DNA of 64,000 bases from Paralvinella palmiformis (Eukaryota > Annelida > Polychaeta > Terebellida > Alvinellidae), in the NCBI GenBank assembly GCA_025642065.1, contig JAODUP010001073.1:1-64000 (forward strand), read 5' to 3'. Position numbers and translations under genes: made by a program. Position 1 is the first letter of the stretch, and every line of letters begins with the position of its first letter. Shown piece after piece: positions 12,005 through 23,919 of the stretch. The notes under the pieces were generated by a model. The model saw nothing but the letters and a program-made list of their open reading frames with translations, had not been told where the DNA came from and ran no database searches.

Positions 12005-12489
12005 AGAGGAGGTACTATAAGTATATGCATCAAAATATGTGAAAGTGGATCCGTTTTTATTATCTCTATAAGAGAACCAGCAACATCCTTTATGTAATGT
12101 CAGTTTGGCATTTAGGGGTCATTGAGTGTAAAAGTGTCGGCTATAAGATTTGTGTTTGTGATGCGTCACGTGACTGGATGTTTCAGTTTGATAAAACGAA
12201 TATTTATATCTGTACACAACTATTAATCTACCCTTTTGCGGATAAATGTGTGGGTGAATCAACAGATCAATTTGAACAGTAGAGGGTACGTACATTTTCT
12301 CTAGAAGTGTCTTTTGTGGAAATATACAAGATTTTAAATCCCGGTGGACGCCTTTCTCGAGATGACCACACCGAACATCCTAAAGTAGACTGCACTGCAT
12401 GCAATTTATTTTCTGTTTGCAGTGACCAGAAATCTGACCACTGCTTACTTATATATTGTTTTTATGATACTTGGGAAGTCAACGAAAGA
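12005..12489. other. Intergenic, nothing firm
   Basis: Two open frames of about 61 codons (12097 and 12307) lack motifs or splice context that I can support. Confidence 0.4.
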
Positions 12490-13085
12490 TAAAGGGTTCC
12501 TATTATTCCGACCTTTAGGAGCAGTTTTGGCAGCTTTATTGGCGAGTTCATTGCCAGAAATATAATAATAATAATAATGCCTGTTCTGAGGCGCTGTACA
12601 GTATTATAATCCTGGAATCAGACATGTTTCCACCCAGCACACATCTCAACTTCCAAGGGAGCATACAGCGCATGTTGCCATTAAAGACGCAAAGTGTTAC
12701 TCAAACACATAGCCATCACATCCTGTCAGTTTCTCATTTTATGGATGAGTGAACCAGTCGCCACATGACGGCATTGCAGCTCCTGGAGCCTCGAACCCGT
12801 GACACTTCGGCTACGAGTCCTATGCTCTAACTAACTGTGCTATCACGGCTCGACCAACACGTCTCGGTAACCAGCAGGATGCTAATCATTTTCTTTTGTT
12901 TTGAATATGGAATGTAATTATTAAATACTGAGCACAAATGGATTCTCCAAGTCTAAAATATTTATGGCCTGTAGGCAAGATAAAGAATCCACACATATGA
13001 TATATTTAAATTTGTCCCCAATAGAGCCAATACCATGATGGAATGGCAGATAAATGGCTAGAAGTTCTGCTGTGTATATTTAAGC
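12490..13085 (-). pseudogene. LINE RNase H domain, split by a SINE
   Basis: Reading the minus strand from 13085 gives VYTAELLAIYLPFHHG, then a CVDSLSCLQAINIL block, and after the SINE4 insertion the GNELANKAAKTAPKG block. AELLAI..., VDS...LQAI and GNE.A...A are the conserved RNase H blocks of I-superfamily and related non-LTR retrotransposons. Stops interrupt it, so it is a dead fragment. Confidence 0.75.
12561..12856 (-). mobile_element. SINE4, near full-length
   Basis: The minus strand reads a tRNA-like head (GATAGCACAGTTAGTTAGAGC, shared with 6956 and 41229; box B GGGTTCGAGGCTC), then a body with GAGATGTGTGCTGGGTGGAA. The 3' end is TGTACAGCGCCTCAGAACAGG plus (ATT)n. The 3' end resembles the L2-like LINE tail in this window. 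It interrupts the RNase H fragment. Confidence 0.8.
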
Positions 13086-13134
13086 GACGTGGAACACTTC
13101 TAGAAATCAACTGAACACTTATTTTGTTAATAGC

Positions 13135-13298
13135 TTGATGGACCGCAGATCACTACCAGCTGACTTCAAATCTTAGCATGGGTATATCTGAAGGGTGTTT
13201 CATCTTTGACCTTGCTTCATTACCCTTGGAGGTCGCTCGGCCCATTTAGCCTACCATGTGCACAAAAGTGGCTGTAAAATATCAATAATCATCATCTA
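13135..13298 (+). mobile_element. SINE1, 5' truncated
   Basis: Starts within the head (GGACCGCAGATCACTACCAG), has a mutated box B, and keeps the body CTTCATTACCCTTGGAGGTC and the ATC-rich tail. Confidence 0.85.
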
Positions 13299-13359
13299 TT
13301 CTATATTGACCATTAAATTTCTAGTCGCTTGTTTTTATTGTAAAATATAAAATATTCAA

Positions 13360-13366
13360 TCAATTG

Positions 13367-13420
<54 letters not shown>

Positions 13421-13685
13421 TTAGTTTTATGTACAAGCTATGTCGTCATCATTTCTCGATGGGATTTATACCTCAGTTGGATGCTACATAAACGTAGCTT
13501 TCATTTAAGTGCAAATCATGAAATACTAACAGAGAAGGCATACGTATAAGAGAGGTTCCAAAAGTTAAGAATTTCTAAAATTGTTTCATTTAAAAAACAA
13601 CAACATAAAACCGTTATTAAAAAAATTAAAGCAGAAATTTGGTGTTCCTCAGTAATCAATATTTTAAATTCTATTATTATTAATC

Positions 13686-13733
<48 letters not shown>

Positions 13734-14039
13734 TCAGCTTTAACAGTATCAGGTAGTTCGAACTTAAAAGGCGACGATACACTCGCTGTTTAATACTAAG
13801 ATAAGTTCTTCCCAAAAGGAAACAATGAGTGAACGAGAAGATTATTATTTGTCTACCAGTAACAATGTGACAAATGTCTATTCCGCTCTAGAGATATGTA
13901 CACGTATCAGAAGGAGATATTTAAGTATCAAAAATCATGTTAGACTATTGTCTGGAAAGTGGTTGTTATTATATGGAACGTTGTTTGGAACGTCAGTATC
14001 GAGTCACCTGAAATCAAGGTGACAACGAAGCCAATATTC

Positions 14040-14085
<46 letters not shown>

Positions 14086-14409
14086 GGCGCTTTACAACGA
14101 TACCCCAAAATTATTATGTCTGTAAAAACCATATAAAAGATTTAAACGATAATTATTTTTTACCTAATATATTCTACAGGGAACATTCGACATTTGTCAA
14201 TATTAACTTGTATGACTGATGTTAAGTTGTTAACCTGGGACATATAGTATACAGTATCAGCTGGATTCGAACCCACAACCCGGAGATATTGTGAATACTT
14301 GTAAGCTGATAAGATTGAGATATTTGTGTTTAATAATGGTTTATACATACATACATATGTGTCTGTGACTGTATGGGTCTGTCTGTCTATGGCTGTGTGT
14401 GTGTTTTCC

Positions 14410-14445
<36 letters not shown>

Positions 14446-14548
14446 ATTACAGAATTCCTTTCGTTGTAGCAGGCATACGTCGGCGTGTGTGTGCCAGAGG
14501 GATACAGCTAGGAGAGGGACCTAATATGTGAAATCGTTATTCTTTTTA

Positions 14549-14600
<52 letters not shown>
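13360..14600. repeat. Microsatellite cluster
   Basis: Contains (TA)n at 13367-13416, (AAT)n at 13688-13732 and 14039-14084, (CTGT)n at 14409-14443 and (TA)n at 14552-14604. Between them I see only short AT-rich segments and one box-B-like word (GGTTCGAATCC on the minus strand near 14264) from a lost SINE. No gene. Confidence 0.85.
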
Positions 14601-14609
<9 letters not shown>

Positions 14610-14731
14610 TGGTAGGCTAAATCGCCAGAGCGACTCCCAAAGGCAATGAAGCGAAGTCAAAGATGAAACAACCTTCAGATATGCCCAGGCCGAGATTCGA
14701 ACACGCTACGGTTAGACCACGGAGGCGCCCT
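14601..14731 (-). mobile_element. SINE1 copy with internal deletion
   Basis: The minus strand reads GGGCGCCTCCGTGGTCTAAC, a shortened head, then CTTCGCTTCATTGCC and the body end. It abuts a TA array at its 3' side. Confidence 0.85.
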
Positions 14732-14909
14732 GGTCGAGTCGATACGAGTTTAAGCAATAATTCACAATGAATTGTCATAAGACATAAATTAATAATGGAG
14801 AAGATACAAGCTATTGATAATGACACTCCAAGTATGTAGCTAGAAATATACGGGTTATTTAATTGTTCAATGGCAATGGAAAATAATGTATTATTTGAAG
14901 CAATATCAC

Positions 14910-14970
<61 letters not shown>

Positions 14971-15465
14971 AATAATGATCCCAGTATTCAACCACTATAA
15001 ATTTCCATCTATTTTAATAAATTGTGACCTGTTTCATAAATAACCTTTGAACCAGTTATTGACCGTTCCCTTTATTCCATATGCATATAATTTATTTAAT
15101 AACATGTCATGATTTATGACATCAAGGCTCTTTAATATATCATATATGACCGCGATAGTGTTTTCCGTGGCGGAGTGACCATGTCCACACATATATTTTC
15201 TTCACGGTGACATTGATTGATATAGTCAGAATATATTGGTTTCACCTCAATATATTTTGCTTAATCAGATCAGTAAAGGTTTATGTTAAATAAGCAGAAA
15301 CACCACCGTAGGGTCAGCCATACAGTGGAATCAGCGAGGGAACTTAAAGAAAAAGTTGTACATTAATATACTTTAATCAAACACTATAGATACATAATGC
15401 TTCTTTGATTTCCCCATAAGGTTAGGAATAATCTCCATATAAACTTTGCAAACATATATATTATC
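14732..15465. other. Intergenic with (TA)n
   Basis: (TA)n at 14913-14966; otherwise AT-rich with no signal I recognise. Confidence 0.5.
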
Positions 15466-15646
15466 TATATACAAAGTGCATCTAGATACATTAAATTAAT
15501 CGAGAAATTCATAGAAATATAAATTTATACATATAAATGTATTAAATAAAAGTTATTAAAGAGAACATAACGCGCGTTATATTCTCTTTTTTAACTTTTA
15601 TTTAATTTCTCGATTAATTTAATGTATCTAGGTGCACTTTGTATAT
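15466..15646. mobile_element. Palindromic foldback MITE
   Basis: The outer arms (TACAAAGTGCATCTAGATAC at the left, GTATCTAGGTGCACTTTGTA at the right) extend through AATTAATCGAGAAATT and its complement, about 42 bp. An inner pair (AATAAAAGTTATTAAAGAGA and complement) surrounds a GCGCGC centre near 15573. Nearly the whole element can fold on itself. No coding capacity. Confidence 0.7.
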
Positions 15647-15666
15647 ATATAATTATGTATTTCGTT

Positions 15667-15713
15667 GTACTTCATTTTTGAATGGCTCCTGGCAGTAAAA
15701 GTGCTTTATTAAA

Positions 15714-15744
<31 letters not shown>
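15667..15744 (+). mobile_element. L2-like LINE 3' tail
   Basis: TTGAATGGCTCCTGGCAG, then GTGCTTTATTAAAT and (ATT)n, the same terminus as at 46945-47013 and 47475-47520. A severely 5'-truncated insertion. Confidence 0.8.
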
Positions 15745-15747
<3 letters not shown>

Positions 15748-16984
15748 ACCCTAACTCAACTCAGAGTTAGAACCTAGAGGCCAGAGCTTTCATAAATGTG
15801 TTATTCCGTGTTTCAACTAGTCAACCATTAATAGTAATTATCCTGTCTTAGTATCTGACACAATATCTCTAGCGGCAATATACATATATTAAAGGCATGG
15901 TATCATTTGAATACTTTGTGAAATCTAAGAAACCTGGAAATGAATTGATTAGGTGTTATTTATATTACGGCCTCTAAATAGTGTCATATGCTAGATGAAA
16001 AATGTGTTTCAGCAATAACGTAATTAACATAACAATAAACGTCAAATACAGGTGGCGAAGATCAGCGTTCGAACTGTTATTTAACACTTTATAGATCTGA
16101 CGGCAGGTAGACCATAAACATGGCATTGCTACTTATACGTATGGTTACCTAGGTGGGTAAAAACGACACATTTACCGATCAATATTTTACTTTACTGCCC
16201 TCCGGGTCAAGATTCCGATCTCCATGTTAACCGTGTTTTTGTAGAATGTTTCACTCGGTATTAAGCCTATGTGATTTGTCTCAGATGTAAACAAAGCCCT
16301 AACTTGGTCACTCGGTTTTTATGAGTTTAACATATTAGGCTATTTTGTCAATTATATAGAACTCGTATTGTTGGAAAAATAAATTGGTTAATTTTATAGC
16401 ATAGACGATACTAAATCAATATATGATTTAAAGGATAAATTGTCTTCATTGTTATTGATATCTGACCTTGATGATACAAACATTCTAAGTTTTGGTATAT
16501 CACAGATGTTTAGAGCACTAATTAACGGTAAAACGTTACATTCAAATCCTATTTCCATCACATTAATGAATAAAGTGTATCTTAAACCCCTTCATAGTCC
16601 ATTCTTTGATGTGTTGAGGGGGCTGTATGTCTCGGTGATCCAGAGAGCTATGCCAGCAGCAGCTTTGGATCCTGTTAAGGACAACCAAGATTGACTGGCC
16701 AATGGGTAGATGATATACTGATATGAGTAGACTGGCCAATGGGTAGATGCTATACTGATATGAGTAGACTACGGGTAAGCCTAACAGAATGGTGAAGTCA
16801 GATATATTGGGCAGCACAGCGCACTGTTATAGACCACAATATCGTGTATCAATAATAGTCAATATTGACCGAAAAGAAGAAGTGTATATTATAAGTGCAA
16901 TTTAAAATTCCATAACTCTGTGGCCATCTGTTGATCTCAGATGATTTCATTTTATATTGGGATTGCCAGAGGAATACAGACACC
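15745..16984. other. Intergenic, nothing firm
   Basis: An 84-codon frame (16440-16694) has no motif I can name, and a 40 bp local duplication (GACTGGCCAATGGGTAGATG) lies at 16694-16770. No gene supported. Confidence 0.4.
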
Positions 16985-17990
16985 AAACTACTGGCTGACA
17001 TTTGTAGATCTCCCAATCTCAGGCAACATCTACAAGGAAGAACTCGCAGACATGGTCATGTCTTAAATCTTGTCATCTCCCGTGATGAACTTAATTTGGT
17101 CTAAGGTGTGTCTGTGTCTTCCATGCTGTCTTATCAATTGCTTATTAACAATGATTTATACTGACAGAAGCAATCTGTTTCTTCTATTGATATTTCTTGG
17201 GCGCCTCCGTGTTTTAGCGCTAGCGCGTTGGACCACAGATCACTACCACCCGTGTTCGAATCTCGGCCTGGGCATATCTGGAGGTTGTTTCAGCTTCGAC
17301 TTCGCTTCATTACCCTTGCAGGTCGCTCGGCCCATTTAGCCTACCGTGTGCCCAAAAGTGGCCGTAAAACATTAATCATCAACCATCTATTGATATTTCA
17401 TACAAGAAATATAAGTCGATTGACAAGGATACTTTTCTTGCTGATCTGCGGTTCTCTTCTCCGGTATTGGATCCACCGGATGTTGTGGATCATCTGGTGG
17501 ATAGTACATTGACGCACCTTGTAGATGACGATGTACGTTTAAGAATAAAGGAAATGCCAATAAGGCAATTACTTCCATGGCACAATAAATACATACAAGC
17601 TGCAAAGAGGTATTGTGAGCGGCTGTGGATCAGGACCGGTTTGTCTGTTCATCGTGAAATGTTCATGGTCAGTAAAATTGAAGTTAGGAATACGCTTGGC
17701 TCTGCCAAATCAGAATATAACAATACAAATATCAAAGCATGGAAGGAAAACCGAAGGACTGTTTTTAGCGCGTGAATAATGTATTAAACACAAACCAGAT
17801 TATCCTCCCAAATATAATCAACTCAGATAAAGATATGGCCCATTGTTTTAATAACTTCTTCTGTCAAACAATTTCTTCTAGCACCTTATCACGGAGTATC
17901 CCATTGGTAGAATTGTCCTGCATGTCCATGGTGGATACATTTGAGCCTTTTACAGACTGATATCAGAAAGTTGCTGAAAAGATTGGCAAA
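16985..17990 (+). pseudogene. L2/CR1-like LINE ORF2, endonuclease-RT linker
   Basis: The segment RRHGHVLNLVISRDELNLV (near 17045-17105) matches the end of the endonuclease domain (usual form HxxGHTLDLVIT). After the SINE1 insertion the frame continues VLDPPDVVDHLVDSTLTHL, then the Lys/Arg-rich linker with KEMPIRQLLPWHNKYIQAAK and TGLSVHREMF. It ends with NNVLNTNQ and MAHCFNNFF before the RT domain. Frameshifts make it a pseudogene. Confidence 0.75.
17197..17385 (+). mobile_element. SINE1, full-length, perfect target duplication
   Basis: 189 bp with head GGGCGCCTCCG, box B GTTCGAATCTC and ATC tail, flanked by the perfect 14 bp duplication TCTATTGATATTTC (17183-17196 and 17386-17399). It disrupts the LINE ORF, so it inserted later than the LINE. 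Confidence 0.93.
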
Positions 17991-18019
17991 AACCTTTCTG
18001 TGCATTCAGTCAGGATCTT

Positions 18020-18300
18020 CCGATAAACCGGATTACAAATAAATAGTTACCTCTGGGTGTTTATGTTCATTCGTTCTTAGTCGATAACCATTCCTAAAAA
18101 TCATGATATTTATTTTTGACATATCTACACTGAGGTAATATTTCGAGCAGAACTCACTCATTACGTTTAATTGATGCTGCAATCGCCCTATTGTGTCAGT
18201 TACCAGAGCAACGTCATCAGCATCAAGTAACATATGTATATTCGGCATTGATTCATTTATAAGTACACCAGGACAGGTATCATTATACATATGTACAACC
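18020..18300 (-). pseudogene. LINE reverse transcriptase fragment (palm region)
   Basis: The minus strand encodes INESMPNIHMLLDADDVALV followed by TIGRLQHQLNVMSEFC and LSVDMSKINIMIF. This matches the YADD active-site block of non-LTR reverse transcriptases (normally LLYADDVAL...), with Tyr changed to Asp next to the catalytic pair. A dead fragment. Confidence 0.8.
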
Positions 18301-18714
18301 GTTATATTTTAAAAAAAACACGTAATATTGATTAACCAACTAATGGCGGTGAACTGGTATTGATTGGTAAATAAGTGAGACGACCTACCAGGTAGTTTTG
18401 CTGCATGTATTGATGACACGTCACGTGATATTTTTATGTCTGTTGATATAACTCGGATGTTGTACTACAAGAAATGACAGGTACTCCTATTGTCATCATC
18501 GAGAACGAGTAAGCAGTACGTTCTATCCATTCGAGCTCCATTATTCACCTGAATGAGGCTCTAATATTTAGAGGGAACTGTCCGGTATCTCTACATATGG
18601 GATTGCTCCAGTTCTTTGGGAGATGTTGGCAGTTGGTGGATTCCACAATCTAATGCCTTTATCTTGTCATCACACTCTTCAGACAGAAGTAGATTTCTGT
18701 GACCCCATCAGATG
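18301..18714. other. Intergenic, nothing recognised
   Basis: No coding or repeat signal that I can name. Confidence 0.5.
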
Positions 18715-18900
18715 ACGATGATTGATGTTTTACGGCCACTTTTATGCACATGACAGGCTAAATGGACCGAGCGACCTCCAAAGGTAATGAAGCGAAGTCG
18801 AAGATGAAACACCCTTCAGATATGACCACCCCGAGATTCGAACTCAGGGGTTAGTGATCCGTGGTTAAACGCGCTACCAATTAGACCATGAAGGCGCCCC
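18715..18900 (-). mobile_element. SINE1, full-length
   Basis: The minus strand reads GGGCGCCTTCATGGTCTAATTGGTAGCGCG as head (box B GTTCGAATCTC), body CTTCGCTTCATTACC and the tail ATCAATCATC. No clear target duplication. Confidence 0.9.
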
Positions 18901-20014
18901 TTTTGATATTTGTAATTATACATAATATATAAATATGGAAAAAAGAGAGAGAGTCATATAAATGACAAAACGTAACCGGGTTATTCGTCCTTGAGTTATA
19001 CGGATATATTCGGCTTTAAAAACAAATTGAATCCCGATAGAAATGATCGTTCTCGTCCAGACATTCTATTGTGTTATATAATCGTTGTAATCCTAGCATT
19101 AATGGAATCCTAATGCATATCTCAGATCTTTATTTCTTGATTTCACTCCTCTATTTAGTCACAAACTTGCCAGTCTTGGTGTGTAAAGAAACATAAGAGG
19201 TACTCTGTCGTGTAATTTCTCTCGTCAAGAAGAAGCCATATTTACATACCAGTGATATCATACTATCACTCACTGAGGCTAATTAACCTTACCTGAACAT
19301 TGTCTGTCATTGTCTCTTTTGTTTTTCTTTCTTTACAAGCATCACCTTATTTCCGAGCAGAACAACAATTGCTACACCACTTTATGGGTTAACAACACTA
19401 CGACCTTTGACCTGATTGCCGATTGTAAGGAAGACGATTGCAGAAATATAAAAATGCCCGGATGATGTATTGGAGACAATGTCCTTCTAAGACGACCAAT
19501 GCCGTAACATTTCAGCATTGGAAGGTCAAATGCAGATGTAGCAAATTTCCATAAATATATCTATGCCGTTATAAATGAAAAACAGTGTTTAGACACCGAA
19601 ATATTAGATACCAATGCAGTCAATATGTTCTAAACATTCTAGACCAGTTTGTCGTTGGATTCATTTGCCCTTCATCTGTTCTCCGAGTCGGCCAATGGCA
19701 GTCGTAATGTCATAAACCATTATTGTCTGGTCCTCCAGAAGTAGATTTAGCAAACAGAATATTAGTAAGACACCTCACGGAAATTCTATCAAATTAATAA
19801 ATGCCAAATTGTATTGTTGTCAAAAAGATAGTTAACTTCGTATTCTCGAAATAAAGTCCGACAATTTCTAAACTTGATTATTGAAGAATATGATTAATGT
19901 CATGATTTGACATTTAACATTTGTTCTCTCAATCTGATTAATGTCAGGTTGTTATACAATCAATTATATTGACAATTGACAAAGGCAGAAAGTATCACGG
20001 ATAAAAAAACTCAC
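18901..20014. other. Intergenic, nothing recognised
   Basis: AT-rich, without a protein-like frame or repeat that I recognise. Confidence 0.5.
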
Positions 20015-20111
20015 TCGTCTGTGCCTTATTACGCACAGCTAACACGCACGCACGCACGTACATACACACGCACACACACGCGCCTGCGTGCGCACACACA
20101 GACACACACCT

Positions 20112-20160
<49 letters not shown>
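20015..20160 (+). repeat. Border of microsatellite-bordered repeat plus (CA)n/(TA)n
   Basis: CTGTGCCTTATTACGCACAG then CTAACACGCACG runs into CA-rich and TA repeats. This is the same border as in copy C (21985-21960, minus strand) and at 62810-62838. Confidence 0.6.
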
Positions 20161-20163
<3 letters not shown>

Positions 20164-20211
20164 GCGGTTATATCTGAATATGTCGATATTCAAATACTAT
20201 ATGACTATTGT

Positions 20212-20578
20212 TGGGTGGTTTTGTTGTTCGGGGAGAATCCCCAGGCTGTCGCTTAATCAGCACAGCCTCTATGTTCGAGTGGTTGAGAAACCTCCCCCCA
20301 CCACTCACAGGGGAGCAGTACGGAAAGATGGAGCCTAAATATCCTGAGGGTAGTCACTGCCAGAGTGTTTTACGTCCTCAAGGGTTTTTAACGTCCCCCT
20401 TTATTTTAAATAATCCAGTGGAGAAGGCAGCGCCATTTAACGCGGTCAGCCACCCACGATATAGTGAGCCGAGAAATTAATCCCTGGAATGGTTTCGACC
20501 TCTTACGGGGTTCGAACCTGTGACCGTTGGCACCAAGTGCCGGGTGCTTAACCGCTAGGCCACCGGAGCGCACTGATA
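20212..20578 (-). mobile_element. SINE2, full-length
   Basis: The minus strand starts GCGCTCCGGTGGCCTAGCGG (box A), with box B GGTTCGAACCCC. The body contains GGATTAATTTCTCGGC, GGGGGACGTTAAAAACCC and CTGCTCCCCTGTGAG, and ends with the hairpin tail GCGACAGCCTGGGGATTC, TCCCCGAAC and a short AAC run. About 365 bp. Confidence 0.88.
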
Positions 20579-20810
20579 GCCAATTACAGGTGAACAACTT
20601 TTATATAGTCCATAATGACATCAACACATTCTGGATCTGGTTTAAACATACGTTGATGGTATACGTCACCTCTTCGCATAAAATATTTTTTCTCATTCTT
20701 CTCATAACTAAGAGGAAAAGAAACACACCATAGAGCTAGCTGAGCGTGAGCATTCTAACTTCATAAACAACACTCCTTAGAGAGTGAAGATTTGTTTATA
20801 GTTCTGTTTG

Positions 20811-21074
20811 ATGGATCGGAAAGATACAAGGGCAATACATTTACATTATGGTGAACTGACACAAAATGTATTGTGGCGACAACGACATCTGCAAGTACAC
20901 ACGAATAGGCTAATTCCAAACTTCGTTGTCGTTTTCGTGTTGGACGTATTACCATATCCAGACTCCATGCTGGCCACAAAGTTTTATTCCAAGGCAACAA
21001 AGTTGGGATATATACTTGAAAAAGATGCACTAGATATGTTTGTAGAGAGAAGTAAGTTATTGCAAACAAATTAA
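20811..21074 (+). CDS. Unrecognised 87-residue open frame
   Basis: Starts at an ATG and ends in TAA. The translation has mixed composition (for example RLIPNFVVVFVLDVLPYPDS) and is not low-complexity. A possible splice donor (AGAA|GTAAGT) falls near 21052, so it could be an exon. The complementary strand is also open, which weakens the case. I do not recognise it. Confidence 0.2.
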   Translation: MDRKDTRAIHLHYGELTQNVLWRQRHLQVHTNRLIPNFVVVFVLDVLPYPDSMLATKFYSKATKLGYILEKDALDMFVERSKLLQTN

Positions 21075-21603
21075 AATAAATTGGAGATGTTGGTTTTGTT
21101 AACTGAGATGATCTTTATAACGATGGCGGGAGTGATAGCATTTAATTATTGTGGAATTATTGTGGACAAAGTGTTGTAGAAATAAACTAATCATTAGTTA
21201 CCTGATAATCACACCATTAATGATTCGTGTGTTAATTTTTCTGGTTTTCTGTTTTTTTTAGAAATAAATCAGAATGTTCTTGATATATGTTGATCTTGGC
21301 ACACTTAAGAAAACACCAAAAAACTAATATTTTTCGTACTTTTATTGAATGCATAAGAGGTGGGTATTTACATTACACAGAGTTCATATATCTAAATTAA
21401 TATAATTAATTACATTGTTATGTTGTAAACGATTATGCTTAATACGGTGAATGTACTGGTGAATGAACGTGTATAGAGCCATTCACCACTTGACAACAAT
21501 GTGATTTACTTTTACTCTGACATGTCATGGTCTAGTTAATTGACCTAGATCACGGGAATGTCCTCAATATAACGGTAATACAAACTGGGTTTTTCTTCTC
21601 TTT
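21075..21603. other. Intergenic, nothing recognised
   Basis: AT-rich with no supported features. Confidence 0.5.
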
Positions 21604-21662
21604 TCAGCATTAAATTAATTTAAAAGACTTATTAATGAGGTCAGCCTGACTGTCTGCCCCCC

Positions 21663-21695
<33 letters not shown>

Positions 21696-21865
21696 GATAT
21701 ATATATGTGTGTGTGTGTGATTTTGTTGGTGTGTGCGTGCGTGCGTACATGCGTGCGTACATGTGTGCATGTGTGCGTGCGTGCGCGCGTGCGCGCTCGT
21801 GTGTGTATGTATTTCAGCATTAAATTAATTTAAGACTTATTACTGAGGTCTGCCTGACTGTTTGC

Positions 21866-21899
<34 letters not shown>

Positions 21900-21985
21900 G
21901 TGTGTTTTTTGTTGGTATGTGTGTGTGTGTGTGTATGTGCGTGCGCGCTCGTGTGTGTGTGTGTTTTTAGCTGTGTATAATAAGG
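21604..21985. repeat. Tandem duplication with mixed microsatellites
   Basis: The phrase TTCAGCATTAAATTAATTTA with AAGACTTATT and GCCTGACTG occurs at 21604 and again at 21812, each followed by (CT)n and GT-rich arrays: a tandem repeat with a period of about 208 bp. It forms the outer, microsatellite side of copy C. Confidence 0.75.
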
Positions 21986-22925
21986 CACAGGCACAGAGAA
22001 TCTCGAACCGTGAATTCAAACTCTGGACTTTCTTCAGGGGACTGAATTCAGAGTGGCGATTTTTCTTGCTAAGACCTACCTCCATAAAGCAGAATATAAA
22101 TACAACTATACATACATTAATCTAAAAATAAAATGTTCCATACCTCCACATATTGATAGATGTGTGCGTATACCTAAGCATATGTCTGGTCTACTCATCA
22201 GCCTGTGGGAACCAGCTAATTCGCTTGTCAAACGCGACAAATATGTCACGCCTACAAGAAAGCGGCTACATGCAGGCTACGTACAAAAAGCGGAAGCACG
22301 TAAAACAAACCATTTGATACAACAGCTCGCAGCAAACAACACGTGCGTGTGGTTCAATGGCGACTTGCTACATACATATCAAACTATTTTGACACCACAG
22401 TTTACATTCAACAGTAATTTTCTGTGGTCCAAAAGAAACCTGTATATAAAACATTTCGACACCTCAGATGCTGACCTCAGCTTTATTCCGGGTTCAAATA
22501 ACTCAATAAATCCTACCTTCAGTGAGCTCCGGTGGCCTAGCGGTTAAGCACCCGGCACTTGGTGCCAACGGTCGCAGGTTCGAACCCCGTAAGAGGTCGA
22601 AACGTTTCCAGGGATTAATTTCTCGGCTCACTACATCGTGGGTGGCTGACCACGTTAAATGGCGCTGCCGTCTCCACTGAATTATTTAAAATAAAGGGGG
22701 ACGTTAAAAACCCTCTGAGGACGTAAAACACTCTGGCAGTGACCACCCTCGGGGTATTTCGGCTCCATCTTATCCGTACTGCTCCCCCTGTGAGTGGTGG
22801 GGGGAGGAGATTTCTCAACCACTCGAACATAGAGGCTGTGCTGATTAAGCGACAGGCTGGGGATTCTCCCCGAACAACAAAAACCAAACCAAAAACAAAC
22901 CTATATGAACCATATATATCGATTT
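21960..22925 (-). mobile_element. Microsatellite-bordered repeat, copy C
   Basis: An inverted copy of the main and middle modules of copy B (matches 10455 back to about 9930). Its border CTTATTATACACAGCTAAAA faces the GT arrays. It is interrupted at 22519-22896 by a SINE2; the uninterrupted site is preserved in copy B around 9949-9954. Confidence 0.75.
22519..22896 (+). mobile_element. SINE2, full-length, nested in copy C
   Basis: The head GAGCTCCGGTGGCCTAGCGG has box B GGTTCGAACCCC at 22578-22589. The body and double-hairpin tail end in CCCCGAACAACAAAAACC. Comparison with the empty site AATCCTACCTATATGAACC in copy B shows a clean insertion with at most a few duplicated bases (ACCT). Confidence 0.92.
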
Positions 22926-23236
22926 GAACTAGCGACGTTATGACGTACAGGACTATCATCAAGACCAAACGACCTATTTTAGAAGAAAACGAACAGTGTG
23001 AGGATACTGAGGACGCATGAGGCCTCATTGAAGTTATATTTAAAGAACCGAAGTCCATACTGTAGCTATCTAACATCGTTCCACATAATGCAGTCCTAGT
23101 GACGACACATTTTACGGTCACAGATCTATCATGTTATATTGTCGCTGCATCGATAATGAATTAAAAATCCAGGTTAAAAGCCACAAAACAAACGAAATGT
23201 TAAATAAAAGAGATTAAAACATTAAAAGACAGAAAC
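22926..23236. other. Short spacer before the inverted arm
   Basis: No feature recognised. Confidence 0.5.
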
Positions 23237-23919
23237 CTTAATTTTTGCTTAAAACCAGAGAAGAAGCGTTGTTTGTTTATAGTTTAATTAATATCCCAAA
23301 CTGGTTAATGGCGAAGTGTGATCAATGTGACTTCTCCACACTTATTTATTAATGTTTACGTTTTTCGGGGAGAATCCCCAGACTGTTGCTTATTCAGCAC
23401 AGCCTCTATGTTGGAGTGGTTGACCAAACTTTAATAAATTGAGGGAGCCAGTCACTTTTTTGCAAGCATTCGGGATAGTGGGCAGACTCATTCAGCATTT
23501 CATTTGCGAAATTGGACAAGAGTTCATTAGAAATGAAATTGGTTTTCCTTTGAACAAAATGTAATGATAGTAAGGTTCATCTGCATAGATAACAATTGTG
23601 GTGACTTCTTGGTGAAAGAAAAACCGTAATTTGGATAAATAAATCAATATACTACATTCAGTTTTCATATTATTACTCTCCAGACATTATTTGAGAACTA
23701 AACACATACGAGCACACGTCTTATATAAACATTATAATCCGACCATTTGTAAACAATATTCATTTATTTGTTACATAAAGACTTCAAAACAGAACACTTA
23801 ATTTATATTTACAGATTTCATTCATAAAAATTGAATGAAATCAATATTTAAAATGGCAACCCGGGTAGCACAACTAAATAGTAACATTTATAACACAATA
23901 TCAGTCTCAGCACATCTCT

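Noticed and set aside
13516..13815. Poly-Tyr/poly-Ile frames around 13.7 and 14.0 kb
   Set aside because: Products of (AAT)n arrays.
22053..22547. 164-codon open frame, partly shared with 9005-8822 and 10306-10106 on the minus strand
   Set aside because: It lies in the microsatellite-bordered repeat, runs into a SINE, and copy D has indels in the same region. No protein motif is visible.
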